Assembly (NCBI GenBank): GCA_903884005.1
Contig: CAISDA010000006.1
Span: 62,001 to 126,000, forward strand
Reading direction: 5' to 3'
DNA from: an uncultured Ignavibacteriota bacterium
GTDB lineage: Bacteria; Bacteroidota; Ignavibacteria; UBA10030; UBA8401
Length of the DNA: 64,000 nucleotides
The notes under the pieces are model-generated. The model was not told the origin of the DNA and did no database searches. It was given only the letters and a program-made list of their open reading frames with translations. Below, in pieces: positions 53,039-61,944 of the stretch. Each line of letters starts with the position of its first letter. Within the stretch, counting starts at the first letter, position 1. The translations under genes were made by a program, and so were the position numbers.

Positions 53039-55696
53039 TTACACCGGCGCGCCGTTGCCGTAGAGCGCATTTTGAATCGCCTCCAGCAGCCGTATGGCGG
53101 TGTATGGTTTGGGCAGGAAGCCCTGGACTGGTTCGTTGGCGAGCATGGAGCGGTCGATCTTTTCGGTGAGCCCCGTTGTCGTGATGATCTTCACGGACGG
53201 AGAGATCTTCCGTATCGCCCACACCGTTGTCGGCCCGTCCATGAACGGCATCATCATATCGGTCAGCACGAGGTCAATCGAATCGGCATGCTGCGCGAAG
53301 ATCGCCAGCGCCTCGGTGCCGTCGGCTGCTGTGAGCACCGAATAATTGAACGACGTCAAAGTGGATTTGGTGATCTCGCGGATGGCGACCTCGTCGTCGA
53401 CGACGAGGATGCATTCGCCCTTCCCCATGACCATGGGACCGGCCTGTTCGGGTTTCTGCATTTCGTCTTGCGGCGCGAAGGCGGGAAAGTACACTCTGAA
53501 TGTCGTCCCCTTCCCGATCTCGGAGAAGACATTGATGAAGCCGCCATGGCTCTTGACGATGGCATGAACGGTGGACAGTCCGAGACCGGTTCCTTTGCCG
53601 ATGTCCTTTGTTGTGTAGAAGGGATCGAAGATCTTTTCGATCACTTCGCGCGGCATGCCGACGCCCGTATCTGTCACAGTGAGCATCATATAACTTCCGG
53701 CGTTGACATCCGGGAGCGTGCGGGCGAAATTCTCATCGACCTGCGTATTGGCCGCGCTGATCGTCAGCATTCCTCCGTTGGGCATCGCATCGCGGGCGTT
53801 AATGCAGAGATTCATGAGGACTTGATGCAGCTGCGTGATGTCTCCCACGAACTTCCAGATATTCTCTTGGACGTCGGCCAACACATGGATCTTTTTGCCG
53901 ATCGTTTCTTTGAGTATCGATTGCACATCGAGCACAAGAAGGTGCGGATCGATGACTGTCTGTTCGCCCCCCATGCCGCGGGCAAAGACGAGGATCTGTT
54001 TGACCATCTCGCCGCCGCGCATCGCGCTCGTTTCGAGGGTGGTTAAGATGCGGAGCATTTTTTCGTCAGCAGTGCGCCCCTTCAGTATCTGGATGGACAT
54101 GAGAATGGGCGCGAGCACATTGTTAAGGTCGTGGGCAATGCCCCCTGCCAGCGTTCCGAGACTCTCCATGCGCTGCGCGCGGAGGAACTGCGCCTCCAGA
54201 ACTTTTTTCTCCGTGATATCGGTATTGACGATGAGAATCGATTTTGGTATGCCGCGCTTATCGCGGACGAGCGTCCACCGGCTCTGAACTGTCAGTTCCT
54301 GATCGGATTTTGTCCGCTGCCTGATCTCCCCGGTCCATTGGTCCGCGGCGAGTGTTGACGACAGCACGTCGTTGTTCTTGATGCTCTTCGAGGGATGGTA
54401 GAGCAGCGTCGTGGTGTTCGAACCGATCGCTTCTTCCTGCGTCCAGCCATACATCCGTTCGGCGCCCTTGTTCCAAAAAATGATATAATTATCGAGGTCG
54501 CAGACAATGATGGCGTCGTTGGCGATATCGAGCAGCGAGGCCTGTTCCCGAATGAGCTCTTCGGCATTGCGGCGGTCGGTGATATCCTCTTTCACTGCGA
54601 GGATATGCGTGATATTCCTGTCGCCATCGAGCACCGGCGAGATGACATTCGATTCCCAGAATAGTTCGCCGTTCTTTTTCTTGTTCAGGATTTCGCCATG
54701 CCATTCCATGCCGGCATTGATGGTGCGCCAGAGGTCCCTGTACGTCTCAACGGGCGTGAGACCGGACTTGATGATGCGGGGATTCTGGCCGACGAGCTCG
54801 TCGAAAGAGTAGCCCGTAATTTCCGTGTATTTGTTATTGACATATGTGATGACGGCCTCGGCGTCGGTGATGACCACCGATGCCGGGCTCTGCTCCATCG
54901 CCCGCGAGAGCGTGCGGAGATGTTCTTCGGTGTTGCGGTGCCCGGTCTCGTCGTGCAATGTCAGGACCGCGCCGCGGATAAGGCCGTTCTCGTTGCGGAT
55001 CGGCTGGGAAGTGCTGAGCACATATTTTATCGTACCGTCGGTGCATACCAACTGTGAATGAACGGAATTTTCGCCGCCGGTGATGGTCCCCGTCTCTGTC
55101 GAAAAAAAAAGACCGCTGTCGGTTGTGCGGCGTTCGGAGCGCAGGACAATGATGTCCGATAATTTTTTTTCGCACGCTGTCGCCTCGGTCCACCCCGTCA
55201 ACGACTCGGCTCCGCTGTTCATGAATTTTACAACCCCATACTCATCCGTTGCAATGACCGCATCGTCGACACAGCGCAGAATCGCCGAGAGCCAGCGTTG
55301 GCTTTCGTATAGTTTTTTTTCGGTTGCGTGTTTGTAGAGTGCCAGTTCGATGGCAATGCGGAGTTCGCCCTCCTGAAATGGTTTCAGGACAAATCCGAAC
55401 GGTCCCGTGATCTTTGCGCGTTCAAGCGTTGAGATGTCCAGATTGGCAGTAAGGTACACCACCGGCAGGTCATGGCGGCCGCGGATCTGCTGCGCCGTTT
55501 CAACGCCGTCCATCGGCCCCCGCAGTCCGATATCCATCAGCACAAGATCCGGTGTGTCGTCGGCCACCGACATCAAGGCGTCTTGTCCGGTGCATGCGAT
55601 TGCGGTGACATCATAGTCGAGTCTGATGAGCGTTCGCCGGATATCCAACGCCACAAGACTTTCATCTTCCACAATCAATATTTTTTGACGGCTCAT
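53039..55696 (-). CDS. Hybrid sensor histidine kinase with receiver domains at both ends
   Basis: 885 residues from MSRQKILIVEDESLVALDIR. Order: receiver 1 (5-120, phospho-Asp in LVLMDIGLRGPMDG), three PAS domains (about 135-265, 275-395, 400-520; VVITDAEAVITYVNNKYTEI is the second), HisKA with His in GGIAHDLNNVLAP (about 545), HATPase (about 640-755; N-box NLCINARDAMPNGG, TDTGVGMP, GKGTGLGLSTVHAIVK) and receiver 2 (about 775-880, phospho-Asp in LVLTDMMMPFMDG). No membrane helix, so it is a cytoplasmic sensor. No DNA-binding partner adjoins it. The signal could be redox or light through PAS, but no cofactor is visible. Confidence 0.94.
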   Translation of the reverse strand: MSRQKILIVEDESLVALDIRRTLIRLDYDVTAIACTGQDALMSVADDTPDLVLMDIGLRGPMDGVETAQQIRGRHDLPVVYLTANLDISTLERAKITGPFGFVLKPFQEGELRIAIELALYKHATEKKLYESQRWLSAILRCVDDAVIATDEYGVVKFMNSGAESLTGWTEATACEKKLSDIIVLRSERRTTDSGLFFSTETGTITGGENSVHSQLVCTDGTIKYVLSTSQPIRNENGLIRGAVLTLHDETGHRNTEEHLRTLSRAMEQSPASVVITDAEAVITYVNNKYTEITGYSFDELVGQNPRIIKSGLTPVETYRDLWRTINAGMEWHGEILNKKKNGELFWESNVISPVLDGDRNITHILAVKEDITDRRNAEELIREQASLLDIANDAIIVCDLDNYIIFWNKGAERMYGWTQEEAIGSNTTTLLYHPSKSIKNNDVLSSTLAADQWTGEIRQRTKSDQELTVQSRWTLVRDKRGIPKSILIVNTDITEKKVLEAQFLRAQRMESLGTLAGGIAHDLNNVLAPILMSIQILKGRTADEKMLRILTTLETSAMRGGEMVKQILVFARGMGGEQTVIDPHLLVLDVQSILKETIGKKIHVLADVQENIWKFVGDITQLHQVLMNLCINARDAMPNGGMLTISAANTQVDENFARTLPDVNAGSYMMLTVTDTGVGMPREVIEKIFDPFYTTKDIGKGTGLGLSTVHAIVKSHGGFINVFSEIGKGTTFRVYFPAFAPQDEMQKPEQAGPMVMGKGECILVVDDEVAIREITKSTLTSFNYSVLTAADGTEALAIFAQHADSIDLVLTDMMMPFMDGPTTVWAIRKISPSVKIITTTGLTEKIDRSMLANEPVQGFLPKPYTAIRLLEAIQNALYGNGAPV

Positions 55697-56029
55697 ATAC
55701 GATCCCTGTGGCACTCTTCATTGACGATCGCACCATCCAGGGTTCAGGAGCGGCGCGGAGCCAAAGAAATTTTCCGGTTTGCTAGGGAAAAAAGGGTACA
55801 TTATCAACACTGGCGCATGTGGCAAAGACGCTTTACGTAACTCGCGGCGCGTGGGGGTTACCATCTCGCCCTCGTAGTGCGCCAATGTAACGTCCGCAGG
55901 TTACTTCTTAAAAAAAATACTTCGGCGCAGTCGAACGGACTGTGCTCTCTACTTTTGTATTGTGCAATAATAGCGTCACATAATCAAGGCGAAGAAAAAA
56001 ATTTACCCACGATTTTCACATATTAAACA
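55697..56029. other. Divergent intergenic region between hybrid kinase and photolyase
   Basis: 333 bases. It holds the partial dispersed palindrome at 55852-55877. TTGTAT at 55955-55960, 18 bases and CATAAT at 55979-55984 could be the photolyase promoter, with a leader of about 40 bases. No ribosome site is visible before the photolyase ATG. No gene is seen here. Confidence 0.4.
55852..55877. repeat. Dispersed palindrome, partial copy E
   Basis: TTACC then ATCTCGCCCTCGTAG. The right arm ATCTCGCCC is intact, but the left arm is degraded, so this is a decayed member of the family. Confidence 0.55.
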
Positions 56030-57376
56030 ATGAATATCCAACGCGTTCATTACTGCACGAAGCACGATTCCAGCATGGGACCGGTCGTTTATTGGATGAG
56101 CCGGGACCAGAGAATGTACGATAATTGGGCGCTCTGTCTTGCTCAATCACAGGCATTGGAGAAGAACGTTCCGTTGTTCGTCGTCTTTTGTCTCATGCCC
56201 CGCTTTCTCGATGCCACACATCATCATTATCACTTTATGCTAAAGGGACTCCGGGAAGTGGAGCTCAGTTTGAAGACAAAAAACATTCCCTTCGTTCTTC
56301 TCCTGGGCAATGCACTCGATACGCTCCCTGCGTTCCTGGAGAAGCATGGTGCGGGAACACTCATCACGGATTTCACTCCGCTGCGTCACAGCCGCGCAGA
56401 GCGATCGCTGCTTTGCCAGCGGTTGCGCATTCAGGTGATCGAAGTGGACGCGCATAACGTTGTGCCCGTGCGCATAGCATCGTCCAAATTGGAGTATGGA
56501 GCATACACGATCCGGCCGAAACTGCAGCGGCTGCTTCCCGAATTTCTTGAAGAATTTCCTGCGATTGTAAAGCATCCTTATCTCTGTGCCGGGCCCATGC
56601 CCGAGGTGCAGTGGGAACATGCTGTCTCCACGCTCAGGGCGGCAGCGCGATCGGGAGGCACTGCCGCATGCGAAAGCGGCGAGGCGGCGGCCCGTGCGGT
56701 GCTGAAGGATTTTATCGCCAACAAGCTCGCCGGATACGGCGCGCACCGCAATGATCCGACGCTCGATGCACAGTCCCGCTTGTCGCCATACCTCCATTTC
56801 GGCCACATCGCCGCGCAGCGAATCGCGCTCGATGTGCAGTCGCAGGCAGAGGCCGCACCGGCAGCGGAATACCTGGAAGAGCTGATCGTGCGCAGAGAAC
56901 TCTCCGATAATTTTTGCCTCTATAATGAGCACTACGATACGTTCGACGGATTTCCGGCATGGGCGCGGCAGTCGCTCAACGAACACAGGAAGGATGCACG
57001 CACGCATCTCTACACACTTGAACAATTTGAAAGCGCCGGGACGCACGACCTACTGTGGAATGCCGCACAGTGCGAGCTCTTGGCCACAGGGCGCATGCAC
57101 GGATATATGCGCATGTATTGGGCGAAAAAAATTTTAGAATGGTCGGCGTCGCCCGAGGAGGCGATGACGATCGCTGTGTATCTCAACGATACATACGAAC
57201 TTGACGGGAGAGATCCAAACGGCTATGCGGGAATTGCCTGGAGCATTGGAGGTGTTCACGACCGGGCATGGTTTGACCGGCCTGTGTTTGGAAAAATTCG
57301 GTACATGAATGCGAATGGCTGCGCGCGAAAATTCGACGTGAATGCATATTGCGCCAAATTCAGCCGCGGCGCGTAG
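56030..57376 (+). CDS. phr: Class II deoxyribodipyrimidine photolyase
   Basis: 448 residues. The class II start VVYWMSRDQRMYDNWALCLAQ, then FCLMPRFLDATHHHYHFMLKG, and the FAD-binding half with YLEELIVRRELSDNFCLYNE, LLWNAAQCELLATGRMHGYM, YWAKKILEWSASPEEAM and YAGIAWSIGGVHDRAWF. These match CPD photolyases of the class II type found in many bacteria and plants. It splits UV-induced cyclobutane dimers using blue light. It converges with argD 20 bases downstream. Confidence 0.95.
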   Translation: MNIQRVHYCTKHDSSMGPVVYWMSRDQRMYDNWALCLAQSQALEKNVPLFVVFCLMPRFLDATHHHYHFMLKGLREVELSLKTKNIPFVLLLGNALDTLPAFLEKHGAGTLITDFTPLRHSRAERSLLCQRLRIQVIEVDAHNVVPVRIASSKLEYGAYTIRPKLQRLLPEFLEEFPAIVKHPYLCAGPMPEVQWEHAVSTLRAAARSGGTAACESGEAAARAVLKDFIANKLAGYGAHRNDPTLDAQSRLSPYLHFGHIAAQRIALDVQSQAEAAPAAEYLEELIVRRELSDNFCLYNEHYDTFDGFPAWARQSLNEHRKDARTHLYTLEQFESAGTHDLLWNAAQCELLATGRMHGYMRMYWAKKILEWSASPEEAMTIAVYLNDTYELDGRDPNGYAGIAWSIGGVHDRAWFDRPVFGKIRYMNANGCARKFDVNAYCAKFSRGA

Positions 57377-57396
57377 ACACGCACTGCCATGCGTCG

Positions 57397-58563
57397 CTAC
57401 GAAATGCATTCCTCGAAGACGGAGAGGAAGACGTCCATTTCCTGTTTCCCCGCGATGAGCGGAGGAAGCAGTCTCACGACCGTTGTGGCCGTTGCGTTGA
57501 CCAGCACACCCTTCATGAGGATCTTCTCGACGATCGGTGCGCTTTCGGATGTCATGTCGATGCCGATCATGTACCCGGAACCGCGGACCTCGCGTATCAC
57601 CGGATATTTGAGTTTGAGTTCCCCGAGCCGGGCGAAGAGATACGCGGCATTCTCCCGCAGTGTTTCCATGAACGCAGGCGCGAGCACGATATTCACGAGC
57701 GCAGTGCCCGCGGCGCATGCCACGGGATTTCCGCCGAAGGTAGTGCCATGCATGCCAGGCGCCCAGACATCGGCAAGCGCCGAGGTGCCGAGGATGCCGC
57801 CGAGTGGAAGGCCGCCGCCGACCGGCTTCGCAAATGTCACGAGGTCCGGATGCAGTCCGAAGTGCTCGAATGCAAACATCGTTCCTGTGCGCCCGATGCC
57901 CGATTGAATTTCATCGGCCACAAGCAGGAATCCGTATTTTTTTTGGAGCGAGCCGAGCGTCGCCGCAAATTCGGACGTCAGGGGAACAACGCCGCCTTCT
58001 CCCTGTATCGATTCGAAGAAGACCGCCGCCGTCGTCTTCGAAATTTTCGCTTCAAGGTCCGCGCAATTGTTGAAGTCGATCACGCCGAATTCATCCAGGA
58101 ACGGTTCGTAGCCATCGCGGTAACTTTTCTTGTCCATGAGGCTCAATGCACCCATGGTGCGTCCGCTGAAGCCGTTGGACATGCCGAAGATCCCGTGACG
58201 GTGTTCCGCTCGGCTCCATTTTCGCACGAGCTTGATCGCTCCTTCAATCGCTTCGGTGCCGCTGTTGCAGAAGAACACTTTTTGGAATCCTGAGTGCTTC
58301 AGCAATTGTGCGGCGAGTGTCATCTGCGGCTCCTGCAGAAACAAATTCGAGAGATGCGTATACTTGCGCACCTGCGTTTCGATCGCGGCGATGACATCAG
58401 GATGCGCATAGCCAAGGGCGTTGACGGCGAGTCCCGAAAACATATCGAGATATTTTTTTCCGTCTTTCGTGAAGAGATAGCAGCCTTCGCCGCGTTCAAC
58501 TTCGAGCGGGAGGCGTTTATACGTATGGAAAAACAGCGCGTTGTCCTGTTCAGTCGTTGTCAT
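57397..58563 (-). CDS. argD: Class III aminotransferase, acetylornithine aminotransferase-like
   Basis: 388 residues. PLP fold-type I, class III: FSGLAVNALGYAHPDVIAAIE, the Asn-Ser-Gly-Thr-Glu motif FFCNSGTEAIEGAIKL, FHGRTMGALS-like NGFSGRTMGALSLMD, LVADEIQSGIGRTGTMFAFE and the PLP lysine in LVTFAKPVGGGLPLGG. It fits N-acetylornithine transaminase of arginine synthesis, although succinylornithine or ornithine aminotransferase is possible. It overlaps coaE by 14 bases. Confidence 0.88.
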   Translation of the reverse strand: MTTTEQDNALFFHTYKRLPLEVERGEGCYLFTKDGKKYLDMFSGLAVNALGYAHPDVIAAIETQVRKYTHLSNLFLQEPQMTLAAQLLKHSGFQKVFFCNSGTEAIEGAIKLVRKWSRAEHRHGIFGMSNGFSGRTMGALSLMDKKSYRDGYEPFLDEFGVIDFNNCADLEAKISKTTAAVFFESIQGEGGVVPLTSEFAATLGSLQKKYGFLLVADEIQSGIGRTGTMFAFEHFGLHPDLVTFAKPVGGGLPLGGILGTSALADVWAPGMHGTTFGGNPVACAAGTALVNIVLAPAFMETLRENAAYLFARLGELKLKYPVIREVRGSGYMIGIDMTSESAPIVEKILMKGVLVNATATTVVRLLPPLIAGKQEMDVFLSVFEECIS

Positions 58564-59167
58564 TCAATTCTTTTCGTTGTTGAAGGGAAGAAAATAATGT
58601 GTGGAAAAACCGCACCTTGCCCTGCAGGTCATCGGGAGTCCCCTCGTTGAGGATGATGAAATCGGCGTGGCGCTTGAGTTCTTCGTTCGGCATCTGATGC
58701 ATCATTCGGCGCAGAACCTCGTCTCTGGCGGAGCCGTCGCGCTTCATGGTCCGTTCGACGCGCACTTCGTCGGCGGCAATCACCACGAAAACATAATCGA
58801 GCACTTCGTCGAGTCCCGATTCGAATACGAGCGCCGCCTCCACGAGCGCGTACGGCGCCGTGACCGATTCGCGCCACCGGTCGATCGCTTCGAAGACGAG
58901 CGGATGGAGGATCTCGTTGAGTTCCTGGAGCAGTTCCGGATCTCCGAACACCTTCGATGCGACAAACGGCCTGTTCAGCGGACCCGCATCGGTATAGGCG
59001 CCATCGCCCAAAAGCGCGGTTATTTTCTCGCGGGCTGAAGGATCGGTATCGGCGATGATTTTGGCGCTCTCATCGGCGGAGAACACGGCAGCGCCGAGCG
59101 ATGCGAACATGTCGCACACAACCGATTTACCGCTGCCGATGCCGCCTGTACAACCTATGAGGACCAT
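58550..59167 (-). CDS. coaE: Dephospho-CoA kinase
   Basis: 205 residues. P-loop GCTGGIGSGKSVVCDMFA, then AAVFSADESAKII with the Asp of the substrate site, ILHPLVFEAIDRW, and EAALVFESGLDEVLDYVFV. These match CoaE. It phosphorylates dephospho-CoA in the last step of CoA synthesis. Its tail overlaps the aminotransferase start by 14 bases. Confidence 0.95.
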   Translation of the reverse strand: MVLIGCTGGIGSGKSVVCDMFASLGAAVFSADESAKIIADTDPSAREKITALLGDGAYTDAGPLNRPFVASKVFGDPELLQELNEILHPLVFEAIDRWRESVTAPYALVEAALVFESGLDEVLDYVFVVIAADEVRVERTMKRDGSARDEVLRRMMHQMPNEELKRHADFIILNEGTPDDLQGKVRFFHTLFSSLQQRKELNDND

Positions 59168-59250
59168 GTGATGACTGTGCTCTCAAGTAACGAATAGAAA
59201 CATGCGCCGGTTCATGCACGCTACATAAGAATGTCTTACGTATGCCGGTG

Positions 59251-60813
59251 TTATTTTGCGTACGAGACAGACCGCGTTTCGCGGATCACCACGACCTTGA
59301 TCTGGCCGGGATATTCCATTTCCTGCTGAATTTTTCGGGCGATATCGTGCGCGAGCTGATCGGCCCCCGCATCGTCCACTTTATCGTGTTCCACGATCAC
59401 GCGCACTTCCCTGCCTGCCTGGATCGCGTACGTCTTTTCGACGCCATGGAAGGATTTCGCCATCTCTTCGAGCTTCTCGAGACGCTTCACGTATCCTTCC
59501 ACGGATTCACGACGTGCGCCCGGGCGCGCGCCGCTGATGGCATCGGCCGCCTGGACCAGAGCCGCGATCGGGTGTTCCATCGGGATGTCTTCATGATGCG
59601 AGCCGATGGCATTGATCACGATGGGATGTTCGGCGTATTTTTTCGCCAATTCGAAACCGAGTATCGCATGCGGGCCTTCGATGCTCCGGTCGACCGTCTT
59701 GCCGATATCGTGGAGAAGACCTGCGCGCTTGGCGAGGTTGATATCGATGCCCAGTTCCGCCGCCATGATGCCGCAGAGGTACGACACTTCGATGCTGTGC
59801 TGGAGCAGGTTCTGGCCGTAACTCGACCGGTATTTCATGCGGCCAAGATGCCGCACGATCTCGGCGTGGCCGCCGGGAAGGCCGACCTCGAGCAGGGCGT
59901 TCTCGCCGATGCGGATGGTTTCCTCTTCCAGTTCTTTCCTGACCTTTTCCACGACTTCCTCGATGCGCGCCGGATGAATGCGTCCGTCGGCGATCAACCG
60001 TTCGAGAGACACGCGAGCAACTTCGCGCCTAAAGGCGTCGAATCCGGATAGGATCACCGCTTCCGGCGTATCGTCCACGATCACATCGACGCCGGTTGCC
60101 GCCTCGAACGCGCGGATATTCCGTCCTTCGCGGCCGATGATGCGCCCCTTCATTTCGTCGCTCTGAATATTCAGGACGCTGACGGTCGTTTCTACGGCAT
60201 GGTCGGCGGCGGTGCGCTGGATCGCCTGAACGATGATCTTCTGCGCCTCCTTCTTCGCCTCCTCGCGTGCCTTGTCGCGAATGTCCTTGAGCATCTGTGC
60301 CGATTCGGTCTTCACGGAATCCGTCAGGTTGTCCAACAGGTGCCGCCGCGCTTCATCGCGCGACATTCCCGATGCGCGCTCGAGGCGCACGTTCTCGTCG
60401 GCGATCATTTTTTCCAAATCGACATGCTTCACGTCGAGCAGCTTTGCGAGATCCTCGTTCTTTTTCTGCAGCTGCGTCACTTCGCGTTCTTTTTTATTGA
60501 GCAGTTCTACTTTCCGGTCGATATTCTCTTCGCGTCCGTGGAGTTGTTTTTCGTATGCCTGCAGTTTGGTCCGTTTCTGATTGACATCGTTGTCGTATTC
60601 CTGTTTCTTCTTGTACCACTCGTCCTTCACTTCAAGCAGTTTCTCGCGCGTCGTGGCGGCGGCGTCCCGCTCCGCATCGGCGATGATCTTCTTCGCGCGT
60701 TCGTCGGCACTGTTGACTTTGTTTTGCCCGAGACGGGTGGCAAAATACCATCCCCCGAGAAACGCCAACACCGCCACGAACGCATCGATGATAATTATAA
60801 GATAAATGTCCAT
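59251..60813 (-). CDS. rny: Ribonuclease Y
   Basis: 520 residues. One N-terminal membrane helix (IIIIDAFVAVLAFLGGWYFA), a long coiled coil (about 35-195), a KH domain (about 210-275; SDEMKGRIIGREGRNIRAFE) and an HD domain (about 335-430; GLLHDIGKTVDRSIEGPHAI). The HD pair HDIGK is intact. RNase Y starts mRNA decay in many bacteria without RNase E. GGAG lies 5 bases before the ATG. Confidence 0.97.
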   Translation of the reverse strand: MDIYLIIIIDAFVAVLAFLGGWYFATRLGQNKVNSADERAKKIIADAERDAAATTREKLLEVKDEWYKKKQEYDNDVNQKRTKLQAYEKQLHGREENIDRKVELLNKKEREVTQLQKKNEDLAKLLDVKHVDLEKMIADENVRLERASGMSRDEARRHLLDNLTDSVKTESAQMLKDIRDKAREEAKKEAQKIIVQAIQRTAADHAVETTVSVLNIQSDEMKGRIIGREGRNIRAFEAATGVDVIVDDTPEAVILSGFDAFRREVARVSLERLIADGRIHPARIEEVVEKVRKELEEETIRIGENALLEVGLPGGHAEIVRHLGRMKYRSSYGQNLLQHSIEVSYLCGIMAAELGIDINLAKRAGLLHDIGKTVDRSIEGPHAILGFELAKKYAEHPIVINAIGSHHEDIPMEHPIAALVQAADAISGARPGARRESVEGYVKRLEKLEEMAKSFHGVEKTYAIQAGREVRVIVEHDKVDDAGADQLAHDIARKIQQEMEYPGQIKVVVIRETRSVSYAK

Positions 60814-60916
60814 ACACGCTCCATAGTCGTTTCAGTGATATTGCGCGATTGTTACTACACTCTCACACCGGAGCGGCGGTATTCCCATGGGCCGCACCGG
60901 TTTAAAAATAAAAAAA

Positions 60917-61163
60917 AATCCGCACGGCAGCCATAGTCAAGTGTAATGAAAGAACCCTTTCGGTTACACGTTGGGTGTTCGCCACATCATTTCTTGCTTC
61001 CACTGTTTGCTATCCCCTGCGGTGAAGCGGGGGAAACCCGAAGGTGTTTCGCGCTTCCGGCACGAGGCCGGATGAGGCCTGCAATACGACGATGTTGAGT
61101 CGAACTCCCTTCCATAAAGTGTTGGTTCTTTATTGTTGTTGACTATGACTGAGGATGCGGATT
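60917..61163 (-). ncRNA. ssrS: 6S-like regulatory RNA between zapA and rny
   Basis: About 247 nt on the minus strand. A closing helix joins the 5' end (61141-61163) with the 3' end (60917-60938): AATCCGCA pairs with TGCGGATT and CATAGTC with GACTATG, and a U8 run follows. A second stem pairs GGGAGTTCG (61101-61109) with CGAACACCC (60973-60981), and ACATC with GATGT just inside. Between the helices is a wide bubble with a hairpin on its 3' side (GTGTAA, GAAAG, CTTTC, TTACAC). This double-helix-with-bubble plan, with the usual zapA-side location of ssrS, fits 6S RNA, which imitates an open promoter and binds RNA polymerase. A search was not possible here. Confidence 0.72.
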
Positions 61164-61170
61164 GTTACAA

Positions 61171-61199
61171 CAGACATACACTCTCTCACATCTTCCAAA
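61171..61199 (-). promoter_or_regulatory. Possible promoter of the 6S-like RNA
   Basis: Read on the minus strand: TTTG (61196-61199), a 17-base gap and TATGTCTG (61171-61178), matching the Bacteroidota consensus TTTG...TAnnTTTG at all but one place. It ends 7 bases before the first base of the closing stem, at the end of the zapA-6S gap. Confidence 0.35.
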
Positions 61200-61209
61200 C
61201 ACAAACAAA

Positions 61210-61500
61210 TTATTCGCCGGCATGAATGGTCGTGTCCAGGTAGTTGACAAGTTTTGTCACTTCCGTTTCAAGGGCAGCCATTTGTTGCTGATTCTTGTCC
61301 GTTTCCTTCAGCAATTCTTCGGTGATATTCAAGGCCGCAAGAACAGAGATCGTCAAAGGCGGCTGTTCAGGGATCTTCGTGTGGATGGATGTCAGCATAT
61401 CATCCACGTACGCGGCCACCTTTTTTGTAAATTCTTCGCTTTCGCCCCGGAGCGGATACTCCGACCCGAAAATTTTTACTTTAACGCTTTTTCTGTCCAT
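61210..61500 (-). CDS. zapA: Cell division protein ZapA
   Basis: 96 residues. N-terminal beta part VKVKIFGSEYPLRGESEEFT, then the KKVAAYVDDMLTSI helix and a C-terminal coiled coil from LTISVLAALNITEELLKETD to the end. These match ZapA, which bundles FtsZ filaments at mid-cell. It follows a coiled-coil gene and precedes the 6S-like RNA. Confidence 0.9.
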   Translation of the reverse strand: MDRKSVKVKIFGSEYPLRGESEEFTKKVAAYVDDMLTSIHTKIPEQPPLTISVLAALNITEELLKETDKNQQQMAALETEVTKLVNYLDTTIHAGE

Positions 61501-61569
61501 TGAACGTTGCCATGTGTTTGTAGAAACAAAGAGTCCGTTGAGTTCCGCATCAGGACCATGTTGCCTTTC

Positions 61570-61926
61570 TCACGATGCCGATAAATGGGCGTCGATTTTC
61601 GAAAGTGCATTTTTGATTTTTTGCTGCAACAGCACACGCTCGTCCGGCCCGATCACGGCAGGACATTGCACCGGGGCGTGCGGAGATGTTTCGAGTGATT
61701 CGACCAGCGATTTCAAGTGCTCCACTTCCGCTCCCTGTGCGGCGAGCATATCGGCCTTGTGGCGCACCTCTTGTTCCAACGCCGCAACCCTCTCCACGAG
61801 ACGCTGTTTTTCTTCGCGCAGCGATGTCATCACCGAAGCCGCTGTGCGCACCTTCTCCCACACCGGCTCAAGTGCCGAGGTATACGGGTTGATCTGTTGT
61901 TCGGTAGACTCTGATTCTAAGTGCAT
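61570..61926 (-). CDS. Coiled-coil protein between pheT and zapA (ZapB-like context)
   Basis: 118 residues, no membrane segment. A central coiled coil from about 28 to 78 (LREEKQRLVERVAALEQEV, LAAQGAEVEHLKSLVESLE) and an acidic N-terminus. I recognise no domain. Small coiled-coil genes in this place next to zapA often act in cell division as ZapB-like partners, but that is inference from position. Its start is 18 bases from the pheT stop. Confidence 0.7.
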   Translation of the reverse strand: MHLESESTEQQINPYTSALEPVWEKVRTAASVMTSLREEKQRLVERVAALEQEVRHKADMLAAQGAEVEHLKSLVESLETSPHAPVQCPAVIGPDERVLLQQKIKNALSKIDAHLSAS

Positions 61927-61944
61927 GAGAAGATTATTCCGGTT

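Noticed and set aside
60950-61160. Possible SRP RNA or RNase P RNA instead of 6S
   Set aside because: No SRP tetraloop region of the GGAAG-AGCAG type and no RNase P signature motifs; the long closing helix plus bubble fits 6S better.
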